Assembly (NCBI GenBank): GCA_019429275.1
Contig: JAHYJC010000029.1
Span: 1 to 58,306, forward strand
Direction: 5' to 3'
DNA from: Lentimicrobium sp.
GTDB lineage: Bacteria > Bacteroidota > Bacteroidia > Bacteroidales > Lentimicrobiaceae
DNA length: 58,306 nt
In this document: positions 37,489-46,102 of the stretch, in pieces
Position numbering within the stretch: the first letter of the stretch is position 1
Layout: every line of letters starts with the position of its first letter
Program-made: the position numbers and the translations under genes
Notes under the pieces: generated by a model
The model's database searches: none
Told to the model about the DNA's origin: nothing
The model's input: the letters and a program-made list of their open reading frames with translations, nothing else

Positions 37489-37899
37489 ATGGCAATCAAA
37501 ACCCGGAATAAAATCAATTCGCAATTCAGCACAGCATCCATGTCGGATCTTGTGTTTCTTTTGCTGATATTCTTTATGCTTACCTCAACCCTGGTAAGCC
37601 CCAACGCCATTAAGCTTCTGCTTCCGTCTAGTTCAAGCAAAACCATGGCCAAACAATCACTTACGGTATATATTGACGCCAATTACAATTACTATATCGA
37701 GGAAAACAGGGTCAATGCTGAGTTTCTTGTAGAAACTATCGGAGCAGGCCTTCAGGGCGAAGCCGAAGCTTCAGTTGTGCTCAGGGCCGATCAATCTGTA
37801 CCTTTGCAATACATTGTTACGCTTATTGATGCTGTGAACCAGATAAATGATCTTACCAACACAAAACACAAAGTAATTCTGGCTACAAAACCAATATAG
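37489..37899 (+). CDS. exbD: ExbD/TolR family biopolymer transport protein
   Basis: A 136-residue protein with a single helix near residues 18-38 that contains the functional Asp (MSDLVFLLLIFFMLTS). The periplasmic domain has SLTVYIDANYNYYIEENRV and ASVVLRADQSVPLQYIVTLIDAVNQ. It is the partner of the ExbB-type protein in the same operon. The TonB-like gene begins 49 bp downstream. Confidence 0.92.
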   Translation: MAIKTRNKINSQFSTASMSDLVFLLLIFFMLTSTLVSPNAIKLLLPSSSSKTMAKQSLTVYIDANYNYYIEENRVNAEFLVETIGAGLQGEAEASVVLRADQSVPLQYIVTLIDAVNQINDLTNTKHKVILATKPI

Positions 37900-37948
37900 C
37901 TGCTTGTATAATGGCAGGATTTTTGAGCCGGTAAATAAAACGAAAACC

Positions 37949-38734
37949 ATGCAATTCGATAAAGATAAACTCAGAGGTCTGGCCGGAACGATAGTTTTCC
38001 ATGCTATTTTGCTTCTGGTTTTGATTTTTATGGCATTACGCACACCCCTGCCATTGCCCGAAGAAGCTGGGGTTGAGGTTAATCTGGGATATTCTGACGA
38101 AGGCATGGGACAGATACAACCGCTTGAACCGGCACCACAGGCTGCAGCTTCACCACCAGTGACGCCAAGAGAGAATCCTGATGACTATTTGACTGAAGAT
38201 ACAGAAGAGACTCCGGCACTTAAGCCTGTTGTTAAGGAAAAACCCAAACCTGTTGAAACTCCTGTAGTCAAACCTGCACCAAAACCACAACCCCAACCGG
38301 AACCTCAACCGGTTGTAAACCCAAACGCCCTATACAAACCCAGCCAAGGTTCTGCTGCACAGGGTGGAAATGAGGGTATAACAGGCAAACCCGGCGATCA
38401 GGGCAAACCAACCGGAGATCCGAACGCAACTGGTTACGATGGCATCGGAGGCTCAGCAGGAGGTGTTTCTTTTGACCTGTCGGGCAGAAGTTCACGGCAA
38501 ATACCGGCTCCACCAAAAACCTTCCGCGAAAGAGGTGTTGTGGTAGTTACAATTTACGTGAACCGTGACGGGGATGTTACCAGAATAAGCGCACCTGCCA
38601 GAGGCACCACAACCACAAGTTCAGAACTTATCGGCCTGGCTGAAAGAGCCGCACGACAGGCAAAATTCAATCCTAAAGCTGACGCTGCCGAAGAGCAAAA
38701 AGGAACAATTACCTATATTTTTGAGTTGAATTAG
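37949..38734 (+). CDS. TonB-like energy transducer
   Basis: From the ATG at 37949 the product has 261 residues: one N-terminal helix (AGTIVFHAILLLVLIFMAL), an acidic then Pro/Lys-rich periplasmic linker (KPKPVETPVVKPAPKPQPQP), a Gly-rich region, and a C-terminal TonB-like domain (ERGVVVVTIYVNRDGDVTRIS...AERAARQAKFNPKA). The frame extends upstream to a TTG at 37904 without added conservation. With the ExbB and ExbD genes it makes a complete transduction operon. Confidence 0.85.
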   Translation: MQFDKDKLRGLAGTIVFHAILLLVLIFMALRTPLPLPEEAGVEVNLGYSDEGMGQIQPLEPAPQAAASPPVTPRENPDDYLTEDTEETPALKPVVKEKPKPVETPVVKPAPKPQPQPEPQPVVNPNALYKPSQGSAAQGGNEGITGKPGDQGKPTGDPNATGYDGIGGSAGGVSFDLSGRSSRQIPAPPKTFRERGVVVVTIYVNRDGDVTRISAPARGTTTTSSELIGLAERAARQAKFNPKADAAEEQKGTITYIFELN

Positions 38735-38764
38735 ATTACCACCTTTCTTCAATAATTTACTTAC

Positions 38765-38772
38765 TATCTTTG
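38765..38772 (+). promoter_or_regulatory. Candidate -7 box for folC
   Basis: TATCTTTG, about 64 bp before the folC start. No TTG at ideal spacing was found. Confidence 0.35.
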
Positions 38773-38779
38773 ATAAGTT

Positions 38780-38803
38780 AAAACTGACTTTTATCAGTTT
38801 TTC
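38780..38803 (+). terminator. AT-rich hairpin between the tonB-like gene and folC
   Basis: A perfect 8-bp stem (AAAACTGA / TCAGTTTT) with a 6-nt loop and trailing T residues. It could end the exbB-exbD-tonB transcript or form a hairpin at the 5' end of folC mRNA, since it lies just after the candidate folC -7 box. Confidence 0.4.
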
Positions 38804-38835
38804 TGCATTACATTTTATACAAAAACTTCGGATTT

Positions 38836-40122
38836 ATGGACTACGCGCAGACTTTAGAGTATATGTTCAGCCAACTGCCAATGTTTCAACGCATTGGTGC
38901 AGCTGCCTATAAAGCAAATCTGGATAATACCATTTCGTTGGGTAACCTAACCGGAAATCCGCATCTGAAACTGAAAACAATACATGTTGCCGGTACCAAT
39001 GGCAAAGGGTCTGTTTCGCATATGCTTGCCTCAATTATGCAGGAAAACAATCTGAAAACCGGTCTTTTTTCTTCGCCCCATTTGAGTGATTTCAGAGAAC
39101 GCATTAAAGTCAACGGAAAAATGATTGACAAAAAGTTTGTGGTTGATTTTGTTGCAGAATATAAATCTGAATTTAAAAAACTCAAACCTTCATTTTTTGA
39201 AATGACTTTTGCACTTGCCATGAAGTGGTTTGAGAAATGCAAAACCGACATTGTAATTGTAGAAACCGGAATGGGAGGCCGGCTTGACTCTACCAATGTA
39301 ATCTTACCATTAATTTCAGTCATTACCAACATCAGCCTGGATCACACCCGGTTTCTGGGCGATACCATCGAGGCCATTGCTCACGAAAAAGCCGGAATCA
39401 TTAAACCGGGAATCCCGGTTGTTATTGGAGAAACCAATCCGGAATCTGCTGCAGTGTTCCAAAAAGTGGCGGGATCAAACCATTCCCCTATTGTTTTTGC
39501 CGATCAAACGGTAAACATTATTGCTGATTTGCGTCACAGCAATGAAACAATAATGGAGGCAACTGCCATTACCCCTGGCTTAACATTAAAGCTTCAGAGC
39601 CCAATGGCCGGTCATTACCAGACTAAAAATTTAGCGACAGTTTTAGCAGCCATTGATTTACTGAAAAATACGTATACTGAGTTTGAGAAAATTTCGATCG
39701 GTGATGGTATAAGCAAAACAATTAAAAATACTGGTTTCAAAGGGAGATGGCAGCAATTAAGCAAGAACCCTTTGACCATTTGCGATATTGCCCACAACTA
39801 CGATGGCATTACCCATATTGTCAATCAGTTGGCCCGAATGGATTACAACAGGCTTCATTTTGTTTTTGGAATGGTGGATGATAAAAATATTTCAGGCATT
39901 TTGAACTTACTGCCCGGCGATGCCACTTATTATTTCTGTAAAGCCGATATTCCCAGAGGCCTTGATGCAGTCCAACTCAAAACTGCAGCTATTGAAGCAG
40001 GATTACGTGGCGAATGCTATGACTCAGTAAAAAAAGCATATGGAGCAGCCAGAAAAGCAGCATTTGAAGATGACCTGATTTTTGTTGGCGGAAGCACTTT
40101 TGTTGTGGCAGAAATTATTTAA
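38836..40122 (+). CDS. folC: Folylpolyglutamate synthase/dihydrofolate synthase
   Basis: A 428-residue Mur-ligase-like enzyme that joins glutamate to folates and forms dihydrofolate from dihydropteroate. The ATP loop is HVAGTNGKGSVSHMLA (Lys57). SSPHLSDFRERIKVNGKMI, VIVETGMGGRLDSTNVI and ISLDHTRFLGDTIEAIAHEKAGIIK are the expected FolC motifs. The C-terminal LTICDIAHNYDGI block closes the domain. It converges with thiS 1 bp beyond its stop. Confidence 0.95.
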   Translation: MDYAQTLEYMFSQLPMFQRIGAAAYKANLDNTISLGNLTGNPHLKLKTIHVAGTNGKGSVSHMLASIMQENNLKTGLFSSPHLSDFRERIKVNGKMIDKKFVVDFVAEYKSEFKKLKPSFFEMTFALAMKWFEKCKTDIVIVETGMGGRLDSTNVILPLISVITNISLDHTRFLGDTIEAIAHEKAGIIKPGIPVVIGETNPESAAVFQKVAGSNHSPIVFADQTVNIIADLRHSNETIMEATAITPGLTLKLQSPMAGHYQTKNLATVLAAIDLLKNTYTEFEKISIGDGISKTIKNTGFKGRWQQLSKNPLTICDIAHNYDGITHIVNQLARMDYNRLHFVFGMVDDKNISGILNLLPGDATYYFCKADIPRGLDAVQLKTAAIEAGLRGECYDSVKKAYGAARKAAFEDDLIFVGGSTFVVAEII

Positions 40123-40123
40123 A

Positions 40124-40327
40124 TCAGCCTCCTGTAATGAGATGAAGAATCATTACATCATCTCCATCCTTAACAATCACATTGTCAAAATCGCGACGTC
40201 GCACCAACTCCCCGTTAACCTTTACTACCAACATTTTAAAGGTAAAATTCTTTACCTTAAGTATTTGGTTTATGGTTAGTTGATTGGCATCAAATGATTC
40301 GGTTCTGTTATTTAAAATAATGGTCAT
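40124..40327 (-). CDS. ThiS/MoaD-like sulfur carrier protein
   Basis: A 67-residue ubiquitin-like protein that ends in the activatable Gly-Gly (HLITGG). The ILKVKNFTFKMLVVKVNGELVRRRDF and DVMILHLITGG segments match ThiS. It would be adenylated at the C-terminal Gly by the ThiF-like enzyme encoded 10 bp upstream and then carry sulfur as a thiocarboxylate. No thiG, thiH or thiC is in the window, and an AOR-family gene is divergent next door, so a role as the MoaD-type carrier for the tungstopterin cofactor is a real alternative to thiamine synthesis. Confidence 0.85.
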   Translation of the reverse strand: MTIILNNRTESFDANQLTINQILKVKNFTFKMLVVKVNGELVRRRDFDNVIVKDGDDVMILHLITGG

Positions 40328-40337
40328 TTTTTTATTT

Positions 40338-40937
40338 TTAATTTTCTGGCTTAAAATCCTTTAACAGGATATCCAGCACTTCGTTGGCCTGCATATTTGC
40401 TACCATTCCAACACGAGGAGCCAGTACCGGAAGGGTTTCAGAAACTTCAGAAACCTCATCACCACAAATGATCAGATTCTCTGACCGGCGCGTACTGATT
40501 GAGATTGAATTCCCCCATCCTGCCATACCTACACCAACTACCAGAGATTTTCCATTCATCTTGGTGAGTACAGTTTCAATAATCATCTGTTTCATTTCAG
40601 CCTTATCGAAAGCTTCAACAATTACATTACAGCCTGAATATAATTCAATGATATCAGAAACACAAAGCTTCATGTCAAAAGACTTCACAATAACTGAAGA
40701 ATTGATGCGCTTAATATTTTCGCTCAAGGCATGAACCTTCAGGCGACCAATCTGATCATGAAAATAATATTGACGGTTAAGGTTTTGCTCTGTAACAATA
40801 TCGTAGTCAGCAATAATAAGTTTTCCAACCCCGACCCTGGCCAGTGCCACAGCACAGTTAGAACCAAGGCCGCCACAACCGGCAATGCCCACAGTAAACT
40901 GTTTCAAATAATTACTAATTTGTTCGGGAAGGGTCAT
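40338..40937 (-). CDS. ThiF/MoeB-like adenylyltransferase (short family)
   Basis: A 199-residue E1-like enzyme with the nucleotide loop GIAGCGGLGSNCAVALAR, ADYDIVTEQNLNRQYYF and DQIGRLKVHALSENI. It lacks the C-terminal zinc-binding CxxC pairs and the rhodanese domain of larger MoeB forms, matching the short ThiF family of about 200 residues. It would activate the carrier encoded 10 bp downstream. Its start is about 235 bp from the divergent AOR start. Confidence 0.85.
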   Translation of the reverse strand: MTLPEQISNYLKQFTVGIAGCGGLGSNCAVALARVGVGKLIIADYDIVTEQNLNRQYYFHDQIGRLKVHALSENIKRINSSVIVKSFDMKLCVSDIIELYSGCNVIVEAFDKAEMKQMIIETVLTKMNGKSLVVGVGMAGWGNSISISTRRSENLIICGDEVSEVSETLPVLAPRVGMVANMQANEVLDILLKDFKPEN

Positions 40938-41105
40938 AATTTGATTAAACCGGCTTTTCTGTTCAGGCCTGATGCAAATATAGAAAAAATGATCAGAATA
41001 AAAGCCGTTAATAATTTAATCCAAACACATGCCAAAAACTTAACTTTAAGCCGGCCGGGTGTTATGAATCCCGCGTCATATCGCATTTTTTCATCACTTA
41101 ACCTT

Positions 41106-41133
41106 TTGGGATTGAAAAAACATTGTACATTTG
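41106..41133 (+). promoter_or_regulatory. Promoter of the AOR-family gene
   Basis: TTG at 41106-41108, a 17-bp spacer and TACATTTG at 41126-41133. It predicts a leader of about 30 nt and supports the ATG at 41172 over the much longer open frame that runs back into thiF. Confidence 0.5.
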
Positions 41134-41171
41134 TGAACCGATTCACAGCAACTATTAACATAAAAAATCAT

Positions 41172-43325
41172 ATGAATCCAACAGCTCTTAATGACTCATT
41201 ACGCCTGCTTAAAGAATTTAAGTATTCCTGGGCGCCCATTGACAAAGGTTACAACAACAGAACTGTTTATGTGAATGTCGGAAACCTTAACATTCGCGAG
41301 AAACAGGTTTCACAGCAAATGAAAGAAAAATTCATTGGCGGCAAGGGATTTGGATTAAGATTGTTATGGGATGCAACTACTCCATCAACAAAATGGAACG
41401 ACCCTGAGAATGAAATTGTTATCGGCATGGGTCCTATTTGTGGTATAACCCAGTACTCAGGTACAGGTAAGTCGCTGGTAGTTACCATTTCGCCTCAAAC
41501 CGATATAGTAATTGACAGCAATGTTGGTGGTTATTTTGGTCCTTTTCTAAAGTTTTGTGGTTTCGATGCGCTGGAACTTCAGGGAAAAACGGACAAGGAT
41601 TTAGTGATCCTGTTTGACGAAACCCGCGAAGTGATTGAAATTTATGAAACCATTGATCTGCCGGCCGACAGCCATTTGCTGGCTGAAACGCTCACCGAGC
41701 TTTTTGCTGAGGAAGAAAACGGACGTAAAAACATATCGGTTGTTTCTGCCGGTTCAGCTGCCGACAATTCACTTATAGGCATGCTTAACTTTAGTTTCTT
41801 TGATTCAAAGCGTAAAGTTACCCGTCTGAAGCAAGCCGGCCGTGGAGGCATTGGTACCGTATTCCGCGACAAAGGTATCAGAGCTTTGGTTGCCAAAACC
41901 AAAGGAGTAAAAGGCAATCTGAATAATGTGGTTGACCTTGATGCAATTATGGAACGCGGACGCAAGTTTAACCGCGAAATGCGTGAACTCGACGACAGCC
42001 AGGCTGAAATGCGCTCAAAAGGCACAGCCCACCTTACCAACGTAATGAATGATTACGACTTGCTACCAACCAATAACTTCAAATTTGGGAGTCATCCTGA
42101 TGCGGCCAAAATCCACTCTGAAATCTACAAGGAAAGATTTACTCAGGGTGTTCCCGATGGATGCTGGATAGGCTGTAATATGTCATGCGCTAAAGGTGTG
42201 GATAATTACAAATTACGCACCGGTCCTTATGCCGGATCAACCGTTATTGTTGATGGGCCGGAATATGAGACAGCTTCGTCATTAGGTTCTTGTGCCGGAA
42301 TATTTAATCCTGATTTTACAATAGAAGCAAACTTTTACTGCGATACTTACGGTGTTTGTACCATTTCATGGGGAACAATTCTCGGATTTATAATGGAGTG
42401 CTATGAGGCAGGAATTTTGAATGATGAACGCACCGGTGGCATGAAACTTAATTTCGGAAATGCCGATGAAGCCATGGAACTTCTGCATCAGCTTTCGCGT
42501 GGCGAGGGCTTTGGCAAGCTTGCCGGCCTTGGCGTACGCAAAATGAAAGAAATGTTCATCGAAAAAGGCTGGGGCGATCCTCAGTTTTTGCAGGACATTG
42601 GCATGGAAAACAAAGGACTGGAATATTCGCAGTACATCTCGAAAGAATCTCTTGCCCAGCAGGGTGGATATGCCATGACCAACAAAGGCCCTCAGCACGA
42701 CGAAGCCTGGCTTATTTTTATGGATATGGTTAACAACCAGATACCTACATTTGAAAACAAGGCCGAAGCGCTGCACTACTTCCCGATGTTCCGGACTTGG
42801 TTTGGACTTCAGGGGCTTTGCAAACTTCCCTGGAATGATGTAGAACCCGAAACCAATGCACTCAGCGATGAACCTGCCAAAGTTCCGGAGCATGTCGATA
42901 ACTATGTTACTATATACAACGCTGTAACCGGAAACAACATAGATAAACATGAAATCATCAGGCAATCGGAGAGGGTTTATAATTTCCAGAGGATATTCAA
43001 TATTCGCCGTGGTTATGGACTTCGTAAGCATGATGCTCAGCCTTATCGCGCTGCAGGACCTGTGACTGCCGAAGAATACCTTTCACGCCAGGAGCGTTAC
43101 GACAAGCAACTGGTTGAACTTCAGGGACTTGATCCTGAAAAAATGACTCTTGAAGAAAAAATGGATGCAACCCGCAAATACCGTGAAGATCGCTATGAGC
43201 AACTGCTGGATGCAGTTTACTTCAGAAGAGGCTGGACTAAGAATGGTGTACCCACTATTGACCATCTGAAAAAGCTGGGTATGGATCTGCCTGAATTGCT
43301 TGAAGTTGTTACTCCTCTTCAATAA
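41172..43325 (+). CDS. Aldehyde:ferredoxin oxidoreductase family protein (tungsten-type)
   Basis: A 717-residue protein. The N-terminal domain has FIGGKGFGLRLLWD and GPICGITQYSGTGKS; the mid region has RLKQAGRGGIGTVFRDKG; domain 2 has VDGPEYETASSLGSC. A probable [4Fe-4S] site is C331, C335 and C339 (CWIGCNMSC), with C550 (LQGLCKLPW) as the fourth ligand. The first spacing is CX3C, while the classical AOR has CX2C. It is longer than archaeal AOR (about 600). The family uses a tungsten bis-pterin cofactor to oxidise aldehydes to acids with ferredoxin, or the reverse; the substrate cannot be told. A terminator follows. Confidence 0.88.
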   Translation: MNPTALNDSLRLLKEFKYSWAPIDKGYNNRTVYVNVGNLNIREKQVSQQMKEKFIGGKGFGLRLLWDATTPSTKWNDPENEIVIGMGPICGITQYSGTGKSLVVTISPQTDIVIDSNVGGYFGPFLKFCGFDALELQGKTDKDLVILFDETREVIEIYETIDLPADSHLLAETLTELFAEEENGRKNISVVSAGSAADNSLIGMLNFSFFDSKRKVTRLKQAGRGGIGTVFRDKGIRALVAKTKGVKGNLNNVVDLDAIMERGRKFNREMRELDDSQAEMRSKGTAHLTNVMNDYDLLPTNNFKFGSHPDAAKIHSEIYKERFTQGVPDGCWIGCNMSCAKGVDNYKLRTGPYAGSTVIVDGPEYETASSLGSCAGIFNPDFTIEANFYCDTYGVCTISWGTILGFIMECYEAGILNDERTGGMKLNFGNADEAMELLHQLSRGEGFGKLAGLGVRKMKEMFIEKGWGDPQFLQDIGMENKGLEYSQYISKESLAQQGGYAMTNKGPQHDEAWLIFMDMVNNQIPTFENKAEALHYFPMFRTWFGLQGLCKLPWNDVEPETNALSDEPAKVPEHVDNYVTIYNAVTGNNIDKHEIIRQSERVYNFQRIFNIRRGYGLRKHDAQPYRAAGPVTAEEYLSRQERYDKQLVELQGLDPEKMTLEEKMDATRKYREDRYEQLLDAVYFRRGWTKNGVPTIDHLKKLGMDLPELLEVVTPLQ

Positions 43326-43345
43326 GGCCAAAATTTATTTATGCA

Positions 43346-43378
43346 GAAAAGCTCTGGTCAGACCGGAGCTTTTTTTGT
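43346..43378. terminator. Terminator between the AOR-family gene and pruA
   Basis: A 12-bp stem (AAAGCTCTGGTC / GACCGGAGCTTT, one G-U pair) with a T run on the right and A residues on the left. It may act for both converging genes. Confidence 0.75.
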
Positions 43379-43428
43379 TTATTAACTACCTGTCTCTAAT
43401 AAATGCACTCCTGATTCCCAATGATAGA

Positions 43429-45069
43429 TCAATGACACTTATCTTCCTTCATGAATGGATACCTGAAATCGGTAGGAGGTAATAAAGTCTCCTTTATGGT
43501 TCTTGGGCTGGTCCACCTGATAAGATTAAGGTGGCTACCCGCCTTGTCGTTGGTACCCGATTGCCTTGAGCCTCCAAAAGGCTGCTGTCCAACAACCGCA
43601 CCTGTTGGTTTATCGTTGAAATATAGATTTCCTGCTGCATATTTAAGAACCTTGCTGGCTTTATCAAGCACCATGCGGTCATGGGCAAAAATTGCACCAG
43701 TCAATGCATAGGGCGATGTTTCATCTACCAGTTTAAGTGTTTCGTTCCAATCTTTGTCTTTATATACAAAGATGGTGAGCACCGGGCCAAATATTTCTTC
43801 CTCCATGGTAACAAAGTGTGGGTCCTTGGTCAGAATAATGGTAGGCTCAATAAAATAGCCCTTTGCTTTATCGCCTTTTCCACCAAAAATCACCTCTGCA
43901 TCGGCTGATTTGCGGGCTTTTTCAATGTAAGCCATGATATTGTCGAAGGAGGCTTCATCAATTACTGCATTCATGAAATGACTGAATTCACGAACATCGC
44001 CCATGGTAATCTGAGACAACATATCACCTACCCTTTCACGAATTGACGGCCACAATGATTCTGGAATATAAGCCCTTGAAGCAGCTGAACATTTCTGACC
44101 CTGATACTCAAAAGAGCCCCTTACCAATGCCGTTGCCACTTCATCGGTTAATGCCGAACTATGAACGATTACAAAATCCTTACCTCCGGTTTCTCCTACT
44201 ATTTTTGGATAAGACTTATAGTTATGAAGATTTTGAGAAACATTCTGCCATAGCCGGTTGAAAGTTACGTTAGAGCCCGTAAAATGAAGGCCGGCAAAAT
44301 TTTTATCAGCAAATACAGCATTACCAACCACTGAACCCGGTCCTGGCAGGAAATTAATCACTCCATCTGGCAAACCGGCCTCTTTAAAAATCTGCATTAA
44401 AACATAATTCGATAAAATTGACTGAGTTGCCGGTTTCCATAAAACTGTATTTCCCATCAGAACCGGAGACATATTCAGATTCGAAGCAATTGCAGTAAAA
44501 TTGAAAGGGGTAAGAGAAAAAATGAAACCTTCAAGCGGCCTGTATTCAATGCGGTTGATAAATCCCGGATCAGAATGAGGTTGCTCGTTGTAGATATCGG
44601 AAATGTAATGAGCATTAAATCTTAGAAAATCAATGGTTTCGCAAGCAGAGTCTATTTCTGCCTGATACGCATTTTTACTTTGGCCAAGCATGGTGGCAGC
44701 ATTCAGCGTTGCTCTGTACTTTTTCGAAATCATCTCAGCAATCCTCAGGGTAACTGAAACCCGCTCAACATAAGAGAACGACTCCCATTCTTTGTGCGCC
44801 TTTAGTGCGGCATCAATGGCAAGCTTTACTTCAGCAGCACCGGCTTTGTGATATTGGCCCAGTACATGACCGTGATCATGAGGCATTACCAAAGGAGCGG
44901 TATTACCGGTTCTGATTTCTTGACCTCCAATGATAAGAGGAATATCCGTAACACTATCCGATAATCTGTCGAGTTCTTTCAGTAAAATTTTCCTGTCGGA
45001 AGTGCCTGGTGAATAGGTTTTTACAGGCTCATTTGCGGGATATTCAAAAGTGAAAATTGCATTATTCAT
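43429..45069 (-). CDS. pruA: L-glutamate gamma-semialdehyde (P5C) dehydrogenase
   Basis: A 546-residue NAD-dependent aldehyde dehydrogenase of the ALDH4 type that turns pyrroline-5-carboxylate/glutamate semialdehyde into glutamate (proline catabolism). Visible are LIIGGQEIRTGNTAPLVMPHDH, MLGQSKNAYQAEID, SLTPFNFTAIASNLNMSPVLMGNTVLWKPA, VGETGGKDFVIV (general base region) and FEYQGQKCSAASRAYIP with catalytic C327. Length and motifs fit the stand-alone enzyme. No proline dehydrogenase gene is adjacent. Confidence 0.93.
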   Translation of the reverse strand: MNNAIFTFEYPANEPVKTYSPGTSDRKILLKELDRLSDSVTDIPLIIGGQEIRTGNTAPLVMPHDHGHVLGQYHKAGAAEVKLAIDAALKAHKEWESFSYVERVSVTLRIAEMISKKYRATLNAATMLGQSKNAYQAEIDSACETIDFLRFNAHYISDIYNEQPHSDPGFINRIEYRPLEGFIFSLTPFNFTAIASNLNMSPVLMGNTVLWKPATQSILSNYVLMQIFKEAGLPDGVINFLPGPGSVVGNAVFADKNFAGLHFTGSNVTFNRLWQNVSQNLHNYKSYPKIVGETGGKDFVIVHSSALTDEVATALVRGSFEYQGQKCSAASRAYIPESLWPSIRERVGDMLSQITMGDVREFSHFMNAVIDEASFDNIMAYIEKARKSADAEVIFGGKGDKAKGYFIEPTIILTKDPHFVTMEEEIFGPVLTIFVYKDKDWNETLKLVDETSPYALTGAIFAHDRMVLDKASKVLKYAAGNLYFNDKPTGAVVGQQPFGGSRQSGTNDKAGSHLNLIRWTSPRTIKETLLPPTDFRYPFMKEDKCH

Positions 45070-45336
45070 AATACCAAAAATTTTTTAAGTATGCGCTAAT
45101 ATTGATCTCACAGATAACATCACCCGACATAAAATGTTCATAAACCGGCAAGTGTTTATTGCATGAATATATTGTTGCCTGGCAGTTTTTTTTGGCTGTA
45201 TTTTTTTATAAGAAAAAGAATCCGGACTTTATCTGAAAAATCGCTTTAAAACACGTTACTATCAAGTGGATTATCTCTGATATGAAACAACTTAAGTACT
45301 CAATGCTTAAAATTCGGCGGAACAAAGAAAAATTTT
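45070..45336. other. Intergenic between pruA and ppnP
   Basis: The divergent spacer between two start codons is AT-rich. I see no ORF, RNA gene or repeat, and no clear promoter for pruA by the TAnnTTTG rule. Confidence 0.5.
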
Positions 45337-45344
45337 TAGATTTG
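45337..45344 (+). promoter_or_regulatory. Candidate -7 box for ppnP
   Basis: TAGATTTG, 26 bp before the ppnP ATG. No TTG at the expected distance was found. Confidence 0.35.
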
Positions 45345-45370
45345 CTGTGTGAAACCAAATTTTTGAAGAT

Positions 45371-45652
45371 ATGTTTAAAACTAATGAGTACTTTGACGGA
45401 AAAGTAAAATCAATTGCCTTTGATACCACTGAAGGTCCTGCTACCATGGGTGTTATGGCTGCCGGTGAATACGAATTCGGCACATCAACAACTGAATATA
45501 TGACGGTAGTATCGGGCGAAATGGAAGTGAAACTGCCGGGTGAATCAGAATGGAAAAATTTTCAACCTTTCGAAACATTTATTGTTCCCCCAAATATGAA
45601 ATTTGGCGTAAGGATGAAAGGTGATACTGCCTATCGTTGCCTATACAGGTAG
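45371..45652 (+). CDS. ppnP: Pyrimidine/purine nucleoside phosphorylase
   Basis: A 93-residue cupin-fold protein of the PpnP (formerly DUF1255/YaiE) family. The [43 protein letters not shown] and [12 protein letters not shown] blocks are typical. It splits nucleosides with phosphate into base and ribose-1-phosphate. A small terminator follows, so it is a stand-alone gene. Confidence 0.93.
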   Translation: MFKTNEYFDGKVKSIAFDTTEGPATMGVMAAGEYEFGTSTTEYMTVVSGEMEVKLPGESEWKNFQPFETFIVPPNMKFGVRMKGDTAYRCLYR

Positions 45653-45659
45653 AACTATT

Positions 45660-45684
45660 AACCCCGATAACCGGGGTTTATTCA
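45660..45684 (+). terminator. Terminator after ppnP
   Basis: A 7-bp GC-rich stem (AACCCCG / CGGGGTT) with a 5-nt loop and a short T-rich tail, just after the stop. Confidence 0.55.
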
Positions 45685-45724
45685 ATCCAATCGATATGAA
45701 CAAAACTGCATAACGATAATAATC

Positions 45725-46102
45725 ATGAAAACCAAAAAATACACCGAACTTAAACTCAACTATAAAATCTGGTTTACTGATCAAAATGACAAAGGAATAC
45801 TGGGTGACGGAAAGTGGAAAATACTGAAAGCCATTGAACAGACCGGATCACTGACTGCGGCCTGCGAAAAATTACAGATTACCTATCGCAGAACCTGGAA
45901 TGACCTGAAGGCCATTGAAAAGCAGCTGGGATTTGCTTTGCTTGAGAAATCGAGGGGAGGAGCAGAAGGTGGAAGCACAACCCTCACTCCCGAAGGTTTA
46001 AAACTCATCAGGGCATTTGATGATTTTCATGAAAAGATGGATGTCATCATGCAATCGCATTTTGCAGAGCTTAAACAATATCTTCTGAGCAATGGTGAAT
46101 AA
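45725..46102 (+). CDS. ModE-like winged-helix regulator (DNA-binding domain only)
   Basis: A 125-residue protein matching the N-terminal LysR-like winged helix of ModE: DGKWKILKAIEQTGSLTAACEKLQITYRRTWNDLKAIEKQLGFALLEKSRGGAEGG, then LTPEGLKLI. There is no C-terminal molybdate-binding (MOP/TOBE) domain. It probably controls molybdate or tungstate genes. Its last 11 bp overlap the wtpA start, so the two are translationally coupled. Confidence 0.87.
   Translation: MKTKKYTELKLNYKIWFTDQNDKGILGDGKWKILKAIEQTGSLTAACEKLQITYRRTWNDLKAIEKQLGFALLEKSRGGAEGGSTTLTPEGLKLIRAFDDFHEKMDVIMQSHFAELKQYLLSNGE

Noticed and set aside
40731-41171. Upstream extension of the AOR-family reading frame
   Set aside because: It runs antisense through thiF and over the AOR promoter. 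The conserved N-terminus begins at the ATG at 41172.
42366-43031. Minus-strand ORF of 221 residues inside the AOR-family gene
   Set aside because: It is a shadow of a well-conserved coding frame and has no recognised motif.
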